64,000 nt of DNA from Hyphomicrobium zavarzinii ATCC 27496 (lineage in GTDB: Bacteria; Pseudomonadota; Alphaproteobacteria; Rhizobiales; Hyphomicrobiaceae). The position numbers were made by a program, and so were the translations under genes. This document shows positions 42,397 through 53,011 of the stretch, piece after piece. Under the pieces are notes generated by a model. The model saw nothing but the letters and a program-made list of their open reading frames with translations. It made no database searches and was not told the DNA's origin. Positions within the stretch are counted from its first letter, which is position 1. Each line of letters opens with the position of its first letter. The stretch lies in contig NZ_KB911257.1 in assembly GCF_000383415.1 (NCBI RefSeq), forward strand, positions 286,558 to 350,557, read 5' to 3'.

Positions 42397-44979
42397 TTAT
42401 TGCGATCTCAGCGTTTGAGCGGGCTTGGCCCGCAGCACCGCCCAGGTGCCGAACGCCCCGAAGGCCAGCACCAAACCGACCGCTACAGCCAGCGCCTTCA
42501 GCACAGCGTCCAGGCTGAAACTGAAGGGGATTTTCATGACCTCCTGAACGGCGATCCAGGCGGCGAAGGCGCCGAGGCCTACCGCGAACAGCGCGGCGAC
42601 GACGGCCAGCAGCAGATATTCGACAGCGTGCGAGACGAGCACCCGGCGGCGGGTTGCACCCAGCACCTTCAGCACCACGGCTTCCAACACGCGCCGGCGC
42701 TGCGCGGTGGCGAGTGCACCTGCCAGCACCAACGCACCGGCGATCAGTGTCACGGCGCCGGCGACGCGCACGGCCACCATCACCTTCTCCAGAATGGCGG
42801 TTGCTGCATTGAGCGCGTCCTTGACGCGAATGACGGTGACCGCCGGGAACGCCTTGCCGACCGCCCTGCCGAGCTGGGCTTCGGTTGCGACAGGCGTGCC
42901 CGGCGGGAGGCTGACAGTGGCCAGCAGATTGTGGGGGGCTCCCTTGAGGGCGTTGGGCGAAAACACCATGACGAAATTGAGCGTGAGGCTTTCCCATTTC
43001 ACCTCACGCAGGTTGGCGATGCGGGCCGTGAGATTCCGTCCCAGCACGTTGACCGTGACCTGATCCCCGATGCCGATACCGAGGTGACGCGCGAGGTCGC
43101 GTTCGAAGGAGACCAAGGGCTCTCCGTCATAGTCCGCGGGCCACCATTCGCCGTCCACGAGGCTCGATCCCTCGGGAAGCGTGGCGGAGTAGGTGAGGCC
43201 GCGGTCGCCGTTCAGCACCCATTGCGCTTCGGGAGGCAGCTTGAACTCCTCCGCCTTGATGCCCTTCATCTCGACGAGGCGGCCTCTGAGCATCGGCGCT
43301 TCCACGAGATGCGCGCCGGGCGCCTCCTGCTCGACGAGGCGGGAGAGATCCTCCGAGCTCGTCTTCGGCACATCCAGCAGGAAATAGCTCGGGGCCTTCT
43401 GGGGCAGGCGACTGGTCAGCTCGTTGACAAGCGAAGCGTCCGCAAGGGCGACGGCGACCAGCAGCGAGAGACCCGAGCCAAGGGATACCACCACCGACCG
43501 AGTGAGACCGCCGGGCGCGCCGATGTTTCCGATGGCAAGCGCCAGCTCAGGCCATTTGGGCCGCGGCACGCGGCGCGCAAGCCAGGTCACCAGGCTTCCG
43601 AGCGCGGTGAACACAGCAAACACGAGCACCAGCGCGCCGCAGAAATAGAGCGCGATGCGCGTCGATTCCGCCATCATCAGCACGAAGCCGAGCAGCAAGG
43701 CCGCGATGAGCACCGTGAGCGCGATGATCTGCGGGCGCGGCCACACGGCCTCGGGCGCGACCTCGTCTCGAAAGAGAACGCTCGGCTTGATCAGCTCCGC
43801 GCGACCGAGCGGCCAGAGCGTGAACAGCAGCGCGACGAGCACGCCGTAGACCGCGCTCGCGACGATGCTTGCGGCCGAGTAGGCGACCTCGGCCTTGATC
43901 GGCAGTTGATCGCCATAGAGCGAAACGAGCAGGCGCGGCGCGGTGAGGCCTACTGCGAGACCCACCGCGACGCCGATCAGGGCGATGGCGAGAACCTGAA
44001 CCAGGAAAATCAGCAGCACCGTGCGGCTGGTGGCGCCTACCGTCTTCATGGTGGCGATGACATTGCGGCGACGCTCGATGAAGGTGGCGACGGCGCTCGC
44101 GATGCCGACGCCGCCGACCAGCAGGGCGGCGAGCCCAAGGAATGTGAGGAACTGGCGCAGACGGTCGAGCGTGCGCGTAACCTGGGGAGAGGGATCGCGC
44201 CTATCTCCGATGACGAACCCCGATTGCGCGAGCTCCGATTTCGCCATGGTGCGGAACGCGCCGACATCCTGAGGCGCGCCACCTTGCTCAGACGGAAGCT
44301 TCAGCGCATAGCGCCAGCGCACGAGCGTACCGGGCTGGACGAGCCCGGTCTTGGCGAGGGTCACGTGCGAGACAAAGACGCGCGGTCCGTAGGTGAGCCG
44401 ATCAGCCACGGCATCGGGCTCGTTCACGAGGGTTGCGCGCACGACGACCTCGGCATCGCCAACCCGCATCCTGTCGCCGACCTCGAGGCCGAGCTGGGAG
44501 AGCAGCACCGGGTCTGCGACTGCGCCATTCTCGGCATTCAGAGCCTCCGCGAAGGCCGACCCGTTTACCTCAACCTCGCCCGCGAGCGGATAGGCCGCAT
44601 CCACCGCCTTGAGTTCGACCAGGGCCTGCTCGTTGCCGTCCAGGCTCCGCGCCATGGTGCGGAGCGTCGCGGTTTCGCTCATGCGGCCGCGCGCCTCGAA
44701 CCAGGCGCGCTCGGCATCGGTGGCCCGCGCGTGCATCCGCGCGAACGTCACGTCACCGCCGAGAATTATCTCGCCCTGGCGCTCGAAGCCGTCACGCAAC
44801 GCATCCGACAGCGTGCTCACGGTCGCGATCACGGCCACGCCGAGTGCGACGCACGCCATGAAGATGTAGAAGCCGCTGAGGCCGGCGCGCAGCTCACGGA
44901 GGGCTATCCCGAGCATGCGTCCCGTCGACAGACGGGAGGCTGGCCGCGAAGAGCCGGAGGCGATCGCCGTCGACGTCAT
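42397..44979 (-). CDS. ABC transporter permease, FtsX/YbbP-like
   Basis: Start at ATG 44979, overlapping the stop of the ATPase gene (ATGA). 860 residues: one N-terminal membrane helix, a large periplasmic MacB-PCD-like domain (about 65-250), then helices near 270-470, a second periplasmic domain (about 500-720), and the last three helices at 735-850. Two FtsX domains give the ten-helix YbbP layout. With YbbA-type ATPases, such proteins use ATP to drive work on periplasmic or membrane-lipid substrates. The cargo is unknown. Confidence 0.93.
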   Translation of the reverse strand: MTSTAIASGSSRPASRLSTGRMLGIALRELRAGLSGFYIFMACVALGVAVIATVSTLSDALRDGFERQGEIILGGDVTFARMHARATDAERAWFEARGRMSETATLRTMARSLDGNEQALVELKAVDAAYPLAGEVEVNGSAFAEALNAENGAVADPVLLSQLGLEVGDRMRVGDAEVVVRATLVNEPDAVADRLTYGPRVFVSHVTLAKTGLVQPGTLVRWRYALKLPSEQGGAPQDVGAFRTMAKSELAQSGFVIGDRRDPSPQVTRTLDRLRQFLTFLGLAALLVGGVGIASAVATFIERRRNVIATMKTVGATSRTVLLIFLVQVLAIALIGVAVGLAVGLTAPRLLVSLYGDQLPIKAEVAYSAASIVASAVYGVLVALLFTLWPLGRAELIKPSVLFRDEVAPEAVWPRPQIIALTVLIAALLLGFVLMMAESTRIALYFCGALVLVFAVFTALGSLVTWLARRVPRPKWPELALAIGNIGAPGGLTRSVVVSLGSGLSLLVAVALADASLVNELTSRLPQKAPSYFLLDVPKTSSEDLSRLVEQEAPGAHLVEAPMLRGRLVEMKGIKAEEFKLPPEAQWVLNGDRGLTYSATLPEGSSLVDGEWWPADYDGEPLVSFERDLARHLGIGIGDQVTVNVLGRNLTARIANLREVKWESLTLNFVMVFSPNALKGAPHNLLATVSLPPGTPVATEAQLGRAVGKAFPAVTVIRVKDALNAATAILEKVMVAVRVAGAVTLIAGALVLAGALATAQRRRVLEAVVLKVLGATRRRVLVSHAVEYLLLAVVAALFAVGLGAFAAWIAVQEVMKIPFSFSLDAVLKALAVAVGLVLAFGAFGTWAVLRAKPAQTLRSQ

Positions 44980-45686
44980 GCGGCCACCACGGCTTGCTCG
45001 TCGGCCACGATGCGTCCGTCCGCCATGCGGATCGTTCGCTCGCACTCCTTGGCCAGCCGCTCGTCATGGGTGACGAGGACGAGCGTCGCGTCGCTCCTGC
45101 GCTTCAGGCCGAACAGCAGATCGACGACCTGCCGGCCAGTCTTGCCGTCGAGGTTGCCGGTCGGCTCGTCGGCGAGGAGAAGCTTGGGCTCGGGCGCCAG
45201 TGCGCGGGCGAGGGCGACACGCTGCTGCTCGCCGCCGGAAAGCTGCGCCGGGAAATGATCGAGACGCGCGGCGAGGCCCACTTCCGAAAGAAGGGCGCGG
45301 GCCTTCTCGCGTGCTTCCGCCACGCCTGCGAACTCGAGTGGCAACGCCACGTTCTCGAGCGCGGTCATGGTGGGAATCAAATGAAACGACTGAAAAACGA
45401 TGCCGATGTCCTCGCCGCGGGCGAGCGCGAGCTGATCCTCGCCCAGGGCATTGAAATCGCGGCCCGCAACCTGCACATCCCCTCGTGTGGCGCGTTCGAG
45501 GCCCGCGAGAATCATGAGAAGCGAGGTTTTTCCCGACCCCGACGGCCCGACGATGGCAACGGATTGTCCCTCGGTAATGTCGAGGGTTATGCCCTTCAGG
45601 ATCTCGACGACGCCGGCGCGGCTTTCGAGGTTGAGCCGGACGTCGGTAAGGCGGATGATCGGCTGGGGCACGTGTCGGGGCTCCAT
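44976..45686 (-). CDS. ABC transporter ATP-binding protein, YbbA/LolD-like
   Basis: 236 residues. Walker A '[11 protein letters not shown]', Q-loop in '[12 protein letters not shown]', signature '[15 protein letters not shown]', Walker B '[12 protein letters not shown]' and the H-loop '[10 protein letters not shown]' are complete. It is co-translated with the large permease and divergent from a TesA-like esterase, the same arrangement as E. coli ybbA-ybbP next to tesA. Confidence 0.95.
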   Translation of the reverse strand: MEPRHVPQPIIRLTDVRLNLESRAGVVEILKGITLDITEGQSVAIVGPSGSGKTSLLMILAGLERATRGDVQVAGRDFNALGEDQLALARGEDIGIVFQSFHLIPTMTALENVALPLEFAGVAEAREKARALLSEVGLAARLDHFPAQLSGGEQQRVALARALAPEPKLLLADEPTGNLDGKTGRQVVDLLFGLKRRSDATLVLVTHDERLAKECERTIRMADGRIVADEQAVVAA

Positions 45687-45815
45687 GAAGTTCGGAATTT
45701 TGTCTCACATCCGTGCGATGTGGGCGCATCATCTGCCCGTTCTAGCTCGAACTACGCAATCGGCGGGCAGCGAGACGAGACAGATACGAGTGTCGAGGCG
45801 AGGTGAGGCAAAAAA

Positions 45816-46514
45816 ATGAAGGCAAAGCAAAGTGCTTCGACAGTCTGGCGTCACATGGTGAGGACGATGGCGCTCGTCAACCTCTGGCTTGCCGCCGGAT
45901 TGGGCGGCGCATTGGCTGCCGATGAGGCAGCACCCATTCGGATCGTGGCATTCGGCGACAGCCTCACCGCCGGATACATGCTGAAACCGTCCGAGGCCTT
46001 CCCCGCACAGCTCGGCGAGGCACTAAAGACGAAGGGCTACCCGGTCGACGTCACGAACGCTGGGGTTTCGGGTGACACGACGGCGGGCGGCCTCGAACGC
46101 TTCGACTGGGCGGTTCCCGAGGGGACGGACGCGGTGATCCTGGAACTCGGCGCCAACGACGCGCTACGCGGCGTCGATCCGGATATCACGCGGGCCAATC
46201 TCGATGAGATCCTGAAGCGGCTCTCCGCGCGCAATATCGACGTGCTGGTCACCGGCATGCTGGCGCCGAAGAACTGGGGCAAGGAGTACGAGGCGCGCTT
46301 CGCCACGATCTACAGCGATCTGGCGAGCAAGCATGGGGCACTGCTCTATCCCTTCTTCCTCGACGGCGTTGCGCTCGATGCCAAGCTCAACCTGCAAGAC
46401 GGACTGCATCCCACCGGCGAGGGCGTCGGCGAGATCACCAAGCGCATTCTGCCGAAGGTGGAAGAGCTGATCACACGGGTACGCGAACGCCGCGTCTCGG
46501 TCTCGAAATCCTGA
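45816..46514 (+). CDS. tesA: SGNH arylesterase/lysophospholipase, TesA-like
   Basis: 232 residues with a signal peptide (about 1-34, 'MALVNLWLAAGLGGALAAD'). Block I 'IVAFGDSLTAGYML' holds the catalytic Ser, 'GVSGDTTAGGLERF' the block II Gly, 'ELGANDALRG' the block III Asn, and 'DGLHPTGEG' the catalytic Asp and His. It is a periplasmic hydrolase of esters or lysophospholipids. Divergence from the YbbAP-type exporter is conserved across proteobacteria, so the two may act on related substrates. Confidence 0.93.
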   Translation: MKAKQSASTVWRHMVRTMALVNLWLAAGLGGALAADEAAPIRIVAFGDSLTAGYMLKPSEAFPAQLGEALKTKGYPVDVTNAGVSGDTTAGGLERFDWAVPEGTDAVILELGANDALRGVDPDITRANLDEILKRLSARNIDVLVTGMLAPKNWGKEYEARFATIYSDLASKHGALLYPFFLDGVALDAKLNLQDGLHPTGEGVGEITKRILPKVEELITRVRERRVSVSKS

Positions 46515-46545
46515 TCCACCGGACTCTCAATTACCGGACACCGCC

Positions 46546-47115
46546 ATGCCCCGCCTCTTCACCGGCCTCGAGCTGCCGCCCGCGCTCTCGGACCAACTTG
46601 CGGACTTCGCGACACCCCTTGCGGGGGCGCGCTGGATCGAGCCCGAGGACATGCACATCACGTTGCGGTTCGCAGGCGACGTCGACAACCTCACCGCAGC
46701 CGAGTTTCATGCCGCGCTGTCCGCCATCGACGAGCCGGCGTTCGAGATACGGCTTTCGGGTTTCGGCGCCTTCGGCGGGCAGCAGCCGCGAACGCTTTGG
46801 GCGGGCATTGAGGACAATCCCTGGCTCGACGCACTGGCGCGTGCCAACGAGCGTGCCGCTCGAAGCGCGGGCTTGCCGCCCGAGAAGCACAGCTTCAAAC
46901 CGCACGTGACGCTGGCGCGGCTCAAGGGCACGCGGCCGGAAGCCGTGGCGCGCGTGCTGGAGCAGCTCGGCGCTTATCGCAGCGTGCCGTTCTCTGTGGA
47001 GCGGTTCGTGCTGTTCTCCTCGCGGCCCAAGGTGGGCGGCGGGCCTTACGTGGTGGAAGACGCTTTCACACTGCGCGGAGCCGACTACGAGAGCCAATGG
47101 GCGGGCGAGATGTGA
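46546..47115 (+). CDS. thpR: RNA 2',3'-cyclic phosphodiesterase (2H family)
   Basis: 189 residues. The two H-x-T-x motifs, 'HITLRF' and 'HVTLARLK', frame the active site of 2H phosphoesterases; 'MPRLFTGLELPPAL' and the Arg/Gly-rich 'SRPKVGGGPYVVEDAF' complete the ThpR/LigT pattern. It opens 2',3'-cyclic ends of RNA in vitro. It follows the esterase by 31 bases and may be co-transcribed with it. Confidence 0.93.
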   Translation: MPRLFTGLELPPALSDQLADFATPLAGARWIEPEDMHITLRFAGDVDNLTAAEFHAALSAIDEPAFEIRLSGFGAFGGQQPRTLWAGIEDNPWLDALARANERAARSAGLPPEKHSFKPHVTLARLKGTRPEAVARVLEQLGAYRSVPFSVERFVLFSSRPKVGGGPYVVEDAFTLRGADYESQWAGEM

Positions 47116-47137
47116 GGCACCCGGCGCTTCGCTGGCA

Positions 47138-48064
47138 TCACCATGCAAAGAGCCCGCGTCCGGCGGGCTTCGGGGCGGCCACGCGGCGTTGCGCACGCAG
47201 CGGGCCTTGAGCGCGACGGGCTCGCGTCTTGGCCATCACGGGGGGCGCGGCCTGCTCGTCATTCGGGAACGCCGATGCCACCGGCGGCGGGCTCATTGTC
47301 GCCGAGGTGAGGGCGACGCGCGTTTCCGTCTGCATCGCTACCGGCTCGATCGCGGGAGCCATGGCAATGCCGTGCGGTTCGGGCTCGATGGCGGTCTCGA
47401 CCAAGCGGCCGGGACGCGACGGCTCGTTCTCGATCTCCGCGAGCAGCGTTTCGAGCGCGGGTGGCGGGGAAGTCAGTCCTGCGAGGCGCGATTTTCTCAA
47501 GGCCTCGGCCGCCGCGTAGCTGGCGTGCCGCGCCTGTGTCTCTCCTGACCAGGGGGATGCCTGGCACCCGCAGCCGTTCTTCAGCGATTTGCGATAGGCG
47601 AAGGCGTTCTCGAGCTGCCCATATGCGCGGCCTCTCAGGTCGGTCATGGCGGCAATGTCCTCGCTGCCGCGTGGCAGCGTGAACAGGCGGGCCTCCGACC
47701 GGCAGCTCGACGCACAGGCGGCCGCGTCCTGGGCCACCTGGGTCTGATCGGCCACCTCGCTCACGGGCCAATAGTATCCGTCACACATCCGCACGCAGAC
47801 GGTCCGCACGTTCGACAGGGCCGCGGACGCCGTGGGCTCGTTCGCCTGAAGCCAGGGCGAATAGGCGCGCACGGGGCTGTAGGCCCGATTGAGGTTTCGA
47901 AGTGAGGGCGTGGGGCGCGCGAGGATCGAGGCTTCGAGTGGGGACGCATCGCTCCTCCCACTGAAGACTTTATCGAAAAGGGATGGGCCGGCTGCCTCCG
48001 TCTCCGCGCTGCTCAGCGCGCAAAATCCGGCCAGAACCCCCACGAACGCAACCGCACACCGCAT
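47138..48064 (-). CDS. DUF2865 exported protein (first of two)
   Basis: 308 residues from ATG 48064, which gives a good signal peptide ('MRCAVAFVGVLAGFCALSSA'). The DUF2865 block is 'VRTVCVRMCDGYYWPVSEVA', then paired Cys in 'ACASSCRSEARLF', 'RGRAYGQLENAFAYRKSL' and 'CGCQASPW'. Six conserved Cys suggest disulphides in the periplasm. The C-terminal half is low-complexity and ends in a basic stretch. Function unknown. The next gene upstream encodes a second copy of this family. Confidence 0.85.
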   Translation of the reverse strand: MRCAVAFVGVLAGFCALSSAETEAAGPSLFDKVFSGRSDASPLEASILARPTPSLRNLNRAYSPVRAYSPWLQANEPTASAALSNVRTVCVRMCDGYYWPVSEVADQTQVAQDAAACASSCRSEARLFTLPRGSEDIAAMTDLRGRAYGQLENAFAYRKSLKNGCGCQASPWSGETQARHASYAAAEALRKSRLAGLTSPPPALETLLAEIENEPSRPGRLVETAIEPEPHGIAMAPAIEPVAMQTETRVALTSATMSPPPVASAFPNDEQAAPPVMAKTRARRAQGPLRAQRRVAAPKPAGRGLFAW

Positions 48065-48193
48065 TTCACACACGGGGGCCTTGCAGGCCACCCCTCTACG
48101 CACACCCGACTTCGGGAAGCATGGACGAAGAGGGCAAATTTTTGCTGAACGCCGGTTCCGTTTTATGCGCGAACGCTATCCATGAACGAAGGA

Positions 48194-49162
48194 TTACCGC
48201 TGGACGAGCACCACACGGTTCTCGGAAAGGCGGATCGGGGCCGGACGCACCGCGACGCGTGCCTTGCGCGTCGCTGCGAGAGCGGCACCGCTGCGCAGCG
48301 AGCGGGTCATCGACGGCGTGGTGCGCATCGCGACGACGCGGCGCGCCTCCTTCTCGCGGGACGCCCGGACCACAGGCGTGCGGACCGCAGCGGCTTTGCG
48401 CGTGGCGCCTTGCTGCGCCATCTCGACGGAAGCCCGCGCGCCTGCCGCGCTCATGGCGACGAGATCGGCGCCGGTGCGGGCCCGCGTGCGTTTTTCCTCG
48501 TCGGTCACGATGGAGGCGAGCCACTCCCGCTCGATCTTCTCAGCCGGATTTTCATGCGCGGCCCCTTGCTCCAACGCATAGAGGCGGTGGCGGTGGGCGG
48601 ACGCATCCGTCCAGGGGCTCGCACTGCACGTGCAGGCCGAGTCGTAGGAGACGCGATACTGGAACGCGGTCGCGAGCTGCTCGTAGGGCATGCCGTCGAG
48701 GCCAGTCATGGTCTCGGGCGCGCCATCCTTGTTCTTGTAGACGAAGAGCTTTGCGGGCGAGGAGCAGCTTGCGCGGCACGTCGCCTCGTCGCGGCCGAAC
48801 TCGCCCGGCTGGGCCGCGGCGCTGATGGGATAATAGTAGCCGTCGCACAGACGGACGCAAAGCGTGCGGTAACCCGCTTCGAGATTGCGCTGCTTGGGGC
48901 GCTGGCTCATACAGCCGCTGCCGTTCTTGCCGCAGCCCGAGCCTGCACGCTTCGCGGTCTTGCGGATTGCGGCGGGCTGAACCTTGGCCTTGCCGCGCTG
49001 CTCCTCCGGGCGAGCGTAGGTGCCGGAAATGAGATCTGCGAGGCTGTCGCCGGAGCCCAGCACCTCCGAATGCAGAGAGGCGGGACGCTTCTCCCCTGTG
49101 GAGGCGGCGACGGTGACAAAGGCCAACAGGCCGGCGAGACACAGAAAACGGACAAACAACAC
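48194..49162 (-). CDS. DUF2865 exported protein (second of two)
   Basis: 322 residues from a GTG start giving a signal peptide ('FVRFLCLAGLLAFVTVAAST'). It carries the DUF2865 block 'TLCVRLCDGYYYPISAAAQP', paired Cys in 'CRASCSSPAKLFVY', 'YEQLATAFQYRVSY' and 'CTCSASPW'. A Cys pair not in its neighbour precedes it ('GSGCGKNGSGCMS'). The C-terminus is Ala/Arg-rich. It lies 129 bases upstream of the other DUF2865 gene and is probably an old duplicate, now well diverged outside the core. Confidence 0.85.
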   Translation of the reverse strand: MLFVRFLCLAGLLAFVTVAASTGEKRPASLHSEVLGSGDSLADLISGTYARPEEQRGKAKVQPAAIRKTAKRAGSGCGKNGSGCMSQRPKQRNLEAGYRTLCVRLCDGYYYPISAAAQPGEFGRDEATCRASCSSPAKLFVYKNKDGAPETMTGLDGMPYEQLATAFQYRVSYDSACTCSASPWTDASAHRHRLYALEQGAAHENPAEKIEREWLASIVTDEEKRTRARTGADLVAMSAAGARASVEMAQQGATRKAAAVRTPVVRASREKEARRVVAMRTTPSMTRSLRSGAALAATRKARVAVRPAPIRLSENRVVLVQR

Positions 49163-49323
49163 GGGCGGGCCTGACCAAGTGAACGCGGAAACGGCGCTCC
49201 GCCACGATCCGGCGGAGCCTTAATTCTGGCTTAACGGATTAGCCCATCCCTCGCAAACACAACTTCGCCAACATGTTGAACAGGCAGGCTTCCGAGGTAG
49301 ATGAACGTTAACGGCGCCACGGA

Positions 49324-50814
49324 ATGCGCGCGAACGGGGCTCGTTTGGTTTATAGAGCGGGAGGGATGCCGATTGCGGGCGCGCGCTTCGCAACCGGCCG
49401 GGCAATTGGGGGGCCGACCGTGCAGGAGACCGCTGAGACCACGGGGCCGCGCGCCGCGGCACCACGCCGGGCGCTCGTTTCCTGGGTGCTGTTCGATTGG
49501 GCGGCTCAACCCTATTACACGCTGGTGCTCACCTTCCTGTTCGCGCCCTACTTCGCGAACGTGGTGGCGGCCAATCCGGCCGAGGGTCAGGCGCTCTGGG
49601 GCTACGCGGCCGCAACGGCCGGCGTGCTCATCGCGTTGGGCAGCCCGTTCCTCGGCGCCGTAGCTGACGGCGGCGGGCGCCGAAAGCCCTGGATCGCGGC
49701 TTTCTCGATCCTGTTCGTGGCAGGCCTCGCCACTCTCTGGAACGCCGTTCCCGGAGCGGACAGCTCGACGGTGTTTCTCATTCTCGCCGCCTTCGTCGTG
49801 GCGACGGCCATGGCTGAGTTCACGACCGTCTTCACCAACTCTATGATGCCGAGCCTGGTGCCTCCCGATCAGCTCGGCCGGCTTTCGGGCACGGGATGGG
49901 CGGTCGGTTATGCGGGCGGGCTCGTCAGCCTCGCGATCATGGCCGGGCTGATCGTGGCCGAGCCTACGAGCGGGCGGACACTGCTGGGGCTCGAGCCGGT
50001 CTTGACGCTCGACACGGCCACCCGCGAAGGCGACCGGCTGGTGGGGCCGTTCTCCGCGATCTGGTACGCGCTCTTCATGATCCCGTTCTTCCTGTTCGTG
50101 CCCGACAGCAAGCGCCCCCCTGGCACGGCCAGCAGCCGTCCGCCACTCGCCGAGCTGTTCGCCACGATCCGCGCGCTGCCCTCGAACCGCGACATGCTGC
50201 TCTTCCTCATCGCGCGCATGCTGTACACAGACGGGCTCGCGGCGATTTTCGCCTTCGGCGGCATCTACGGCGCTGCGGTGTTCGGATGGGGTGCGCTCGA
50301 GCTTGGCCTGTTCGGCATCGTGCTGACCCTCACCGGCGTGTTCGGCGCGCTGATCGGAGGCGTTCTGGACGATCGTATCGGCTCGAAGGCCGTGATCATC
50401 GGCTCGCTTCTGCTGCTGCTCGTCGGCGCGTTGGGCATCCTTTCGGTCGATGCGACGCACGTTCTCTACGTCAACGAGGTGACGGCCAAGCTCCCCGGAT
50501 CGAAGCCGTTCTCGTCTTCCGGAGAATTGGTGTTCCTCGCCTTCGCGGTGCTGGTCGGCCTGGTCGCCGCTCCGGTTCAGGCGGCAAGCCGCGCCTTGCT
50601 CGCGCGCCTCGCGCCGCCCGACAAGATCACGCAGTATTTCGGCCTGTTCGCGTTCTCCGGGAAGGTCACCGCGTTCATGGCTCCGCTGATGGTCGCGGCA
50701 GTGACGCAGGCGACCGGCGACCAGCGCATCGGCATGGCTTCGATCGCGGTGTTCCTGATCGCGGGCCTGCTGCTGATGATCCCGGTGCGAAGCGTCAGGA
50801 GCCAGAACCCTTAG
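49324..50814 (+). CDS. UMF1/Atg22-like MFS transporter
   Basis: Up to 496 residues; an internal ATG at 49366 would drop 14 residues without affecting the first helix. About twelve membrane helices. 'SWVLFDWAAQPYYTLVLTFL' at the start and 'GAVADGGGRRKPWIA' in the second loop are the signature of the UMF1 group related to vacuolar effluxer Atg22. Substrate unknown. Its last 20 bases overlap the convergent GNAT gene. Confidence 0.88.
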   Translation: MRANGARLVYRAGGMPIAGARFATGRAIGGPTVQETAETTGPRAAAPRRALVSWVLFDWAAQPYYTLVLTFLFAPYFANVVAANPAEGQALWGYAAATAGVLIALGSPFLGAVADGGGRRKPWIAAFSILFVAGLATLWNAVPGADSSTVFLILAAFVVATAMAEFTTVFTNSMMPSLVPPDQLGRLSGTGWAVGYAGGLVSLAIMAGLIVAEPTSGRTLLGLEPVLTLDTATREGDRLVGPFSAIWYALFMIPFFLFVPDSKRPPGTASSRPPLAELFATIRALPSNRDMLLFLIARMLYTDGLAAIFAFGGIYGAAVFGWGALELGLFGIVLTLTGVFGALIGGVLDDRIGSKAVIIGSLLLLLVGALGILSVDATHVLYVNEVTAKLPGSKPFSSSGELVFLAFAVLVGLVAAPVQAASRALLARLAPPDKITQYFGLFAFSGKVTAFMAPLMVAAVTQATGDQRIGMASIAVFLIAGLLLMIPVRSVRSQNP

Positions 50815-51325
50815 CGCCGGATTCGTTTCGCTTCGAGACCATGAACCAGGACGGCCCCATCTGCGGATCGTGCCAGACGCGCTGCCATCGAAAGCCCGCC
50901 TTCTCATAGGCTCGCACGGCGCGCTCGTTCTTGACGGAGGGAAACACGCAGACGGCAACCGCGAGCGTTGTGGCGAACACCTCGTCGCGCAGCATGGCGA
51001 GCGCAACCTGCCCCACGCCCTTGCCGCGATGCTCCTCCGCCGCAACGAAGAGATCGAGATCCCAGGTGCCGGGCTCCAGATCCTCCGGAAGATTGTCGCC
51101 CCACAAGGTGGCATCGACGGCGTGGGCATAGCCCACCGGTTCGCCGTCCGCCTCGATCACGCGGCAGATCGCATGGTCCGAGGCCAGCGCCATGTTGACC
51201 TCGGCCTCCGTGGCCGAGACCGGCCCCCACCACTCCTGAATGTCCGGCCGCCCCAGCCAACGGCGGATGAGGCCGAAGTCGGCGCGTGTCGCCGGTCTCA
51301 AGGTTATGCGAGGCGCATCCGTCAA
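50795..51325 (-). CDS. GNAT N-acetyltransferase, aminoglycoside 6'-acetyltransferase-like
   Basis: 176 residues. 'ITLRPATRADFGLIRRWLGR' is the usual start, 'YAHAVDATLWGDNLPEDLEP' and 'DLFVAAEEHRGKGVGQVALA' include the acetyl-CoA loop (R/Q-x-x-G-x-G/A as HRGKGVG), and 'ERAVRAYEKAGFRW' is the motif B end. It resembles the AAC(6') type, but chromosomal members mostly have unknown substrates, so resistance should not be inferred. It follows purH by six bases in the same direction. Confidence 0.88.
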   Translation of the reverse strand: MTDAPRITLRPATRADFGLIRRWLGRPDIQEWWGPVSATEAEVNMALASDHAICRVIEADGEPVGYAHAVDATLWGDNLPEDLEPGTWDLDLFVAAEEHRGKGVGQVALAMLRDEVFATTLAVAVCVFPSVKNERAVRAYEKAGFRWQRVWHDPQMGPSWFMVSKRNESGAKGSGS

Positions 51326-51331
51326 ATCGAT

Positions 51332-52915
51332 CTAGTGCCTGAAGTGGCGCATGCCGGTGAGCACCATGGCGAGGCCCTTTTCGTCCGCGGCGCGGATCAC
51401 CTCGTCGTCGCGCATGGAGCCGCCGGGCTGGATGACGGCGGTCGCGCCCGCCTCTGCCGCAGCCAGCAGGCCATCCGCAAACGGGAAGAAAGCATCTGAC
51501 GCGACGGCCGAACCTTTGACGTCCAGCCCCGCCATCTCCGCCTTGATGCCGGCGATGCGCGAGGAGTTTACGCGGCTCATCTGGCCGGCGCCGATGCCGA
51601 CGGTCGCGCCATCCTTGGCGTAGACGATGGCATTGGATTTGACGAACTTGGCGACCTTCCAGGCAAAGACGAGATCGGCCATCTCGGCAGAGGTTGGATG
51701 TCGCTTGGTCGCGACGTGCAACCGCTCATAGAGCGCGAGATCGGCCTCCTGCACGAGCAGCCCGCCCGCCACCGTGCGCGCTTCCAGACGCTGGGAGGCG
51801 ACGAGCGGCCATGCGCCGGTCACGAGCAGGCGCACGTTCTTCTTGGCGGCCACCGCCTCCTTCGCCTCGTCGGTCACGGAGGGTGCGAGGATCACCTCGA
51901 CGAACTGGCGCTCGACGATCTTGCTCGCGGTCGCGCCATCCAGCTCGCGATTGAAGGCGATGATGCCGCCGAATGCGGATTCGGGATCGGTGCGATAAGC
52001 CCGATCGTAGGCTGCTTCGAGCGAATCGGACTCAGCCACGCCGCACGGATTGGCGTGCTTCACGATTACACACGCGGGCCGGTCGGTGAACGACTTCACA
52101 CATTCGAGCGCTGCTTCGCTGTCGGCGACGTTGTTGTAGGAGAGCTCCTTGCCGAGAAGCTGGCGCGCGCTGGCGACGGTTCCGCTTTCGGCGTTGGGGC
52201 TGACGTAGAACGCGCCCCGCTGATGCGGGTTCTCGCCGTAGCGCATGTCGAGCGCCTTCTTGTACTGCGTGGTGTAGGTCGGCGGAAAGCCCTTGGCCGA
52301 ACCGTCCGCGCTGTCCGCGACGGCGCCCAGCCAATTGCTGATGGCGGCGTCATAAGCCGCAGTGCGGGCATAGGCCTTGGCGGCGAGGCGCTTGCGGAAC
52401 TCGGGCGTGGTGCGTCCTGCGTTGGCCGACATTTCCGCGAGCAAGGGCTCGAAATCCGCCTGATCGACGATCACCGTTACGGACGCGTGGTTCTTTGCCG
52501 CCGCACGGATCATGGCGGGGCCGCCGATGTCGATGTTCTCGACGCAATCGACGAAGGAGGCGCCGCTCGCCACCGTTGACTCGAACGGATAGAGGTTCAC
52601 GATCAAGAGGTCGATGGGCTCGATCTTGTGCTCCTCAGCCGCGCTGATGTGCTCAGCGTTGCCGCGCACGGCCAGCAGTCCGCCGTGGATCTTCGGGTGC
52701 AGCGTCTTCACGCGGCCGTCCAGAATTTCAGGAAACCCGGTGACGTCCGCCACGTCGGACACCGCAAAGCCCGCGCCCTTCAGCTTGGCCGCCGTGCCGC
52801 CCGTCGAGATCAGCTCCACGTTGCGCTCCGCGAGCGCGTGGGCGAGCTGCTCAAGCCCAGTCTTGTCGGAGAGCGAAATCAGGGCCCGGCGGATTCTGGG
52901 ATTGGGATCTTTCAT
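51332..52915 (-). CDS. purH: bifunctional AICAR formyltransferase/IMP cyclohydrolase
   Basis: 527 residues, normal length. It carries out the last two steps of IMP synthesis. The cyclohydrolase domain (1-200) opens with '[20 protein letters not shown]' and has 'STGGTAAKL', '[16 protein letters not shown]'. The formyltransferase domain (200-527) has '[15 protein letters not shown]', 'KHANPCGVA' and the C-terminal '[20 protein letters not shown]'. All catalytic blocks are intact. The heparinase gene lies upstream in the same direction. Confidence 0.97.
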   Translation of the reverse strand: MKDPNPRIRRALISLSDKTGLEQLAHALAERNVELISTGGTAAKLKGAGFAVSDVADVTGFPEILDGRVKTLHPKIHGGLLAVRGNAEHISAAEEHKIEPIDLLIVNLYPFESTVASGASFVDCVENIDIGGPAMIRAAAKNHASVTVIVDQADFEPLLAEMSANAGRTTPEFRKRLAAKAYARTAAYDAAISNWLGAVADSADGSAKGFPPTYTTQYKKALDMRYGENPHQRGAFYVSPNAESGTVASARQLLGKELSYNNVADSEAALECVKSFTDRPACVIVKHANPCGVAESDSLEAAYDRAYRTDPESAFGGIIAFNRELDGATASKIVERQFVEVILAPSVTDEAKEAVAAKKNVRLLVTGAWPLVASQRLEARTVAGGLLVQEADLALYERLHVATKRHPTSAEMADLVFAWKVAKFVKSNAIVYAKDGATVGIGAGQMSRVNSSRIAGIKAEMAGLDVKGSAVASDAFFPFADGLLAAAEAGATAVIQPGGSMRDDEVIRAADEKGLAMVLTGMRHFRH

Positions 52916-53011
52916 CGGTCGCGACGTGTCCTCTGAGCGTTAGGCGGTGTTCGCGAGCCTGATAAGGCTTCCCACGAGCATCGGCTAGAAATTCCGCGCT
53001 GAAAACGTGAC

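Noticed and set aside
50795-51325. Aminoglycoside resistance gene
   Set aside because: The protein has the AAC(6')-like GNAT pattern but lies in a housekeeping operon and no substrate evidence exists, so only the family is reported.
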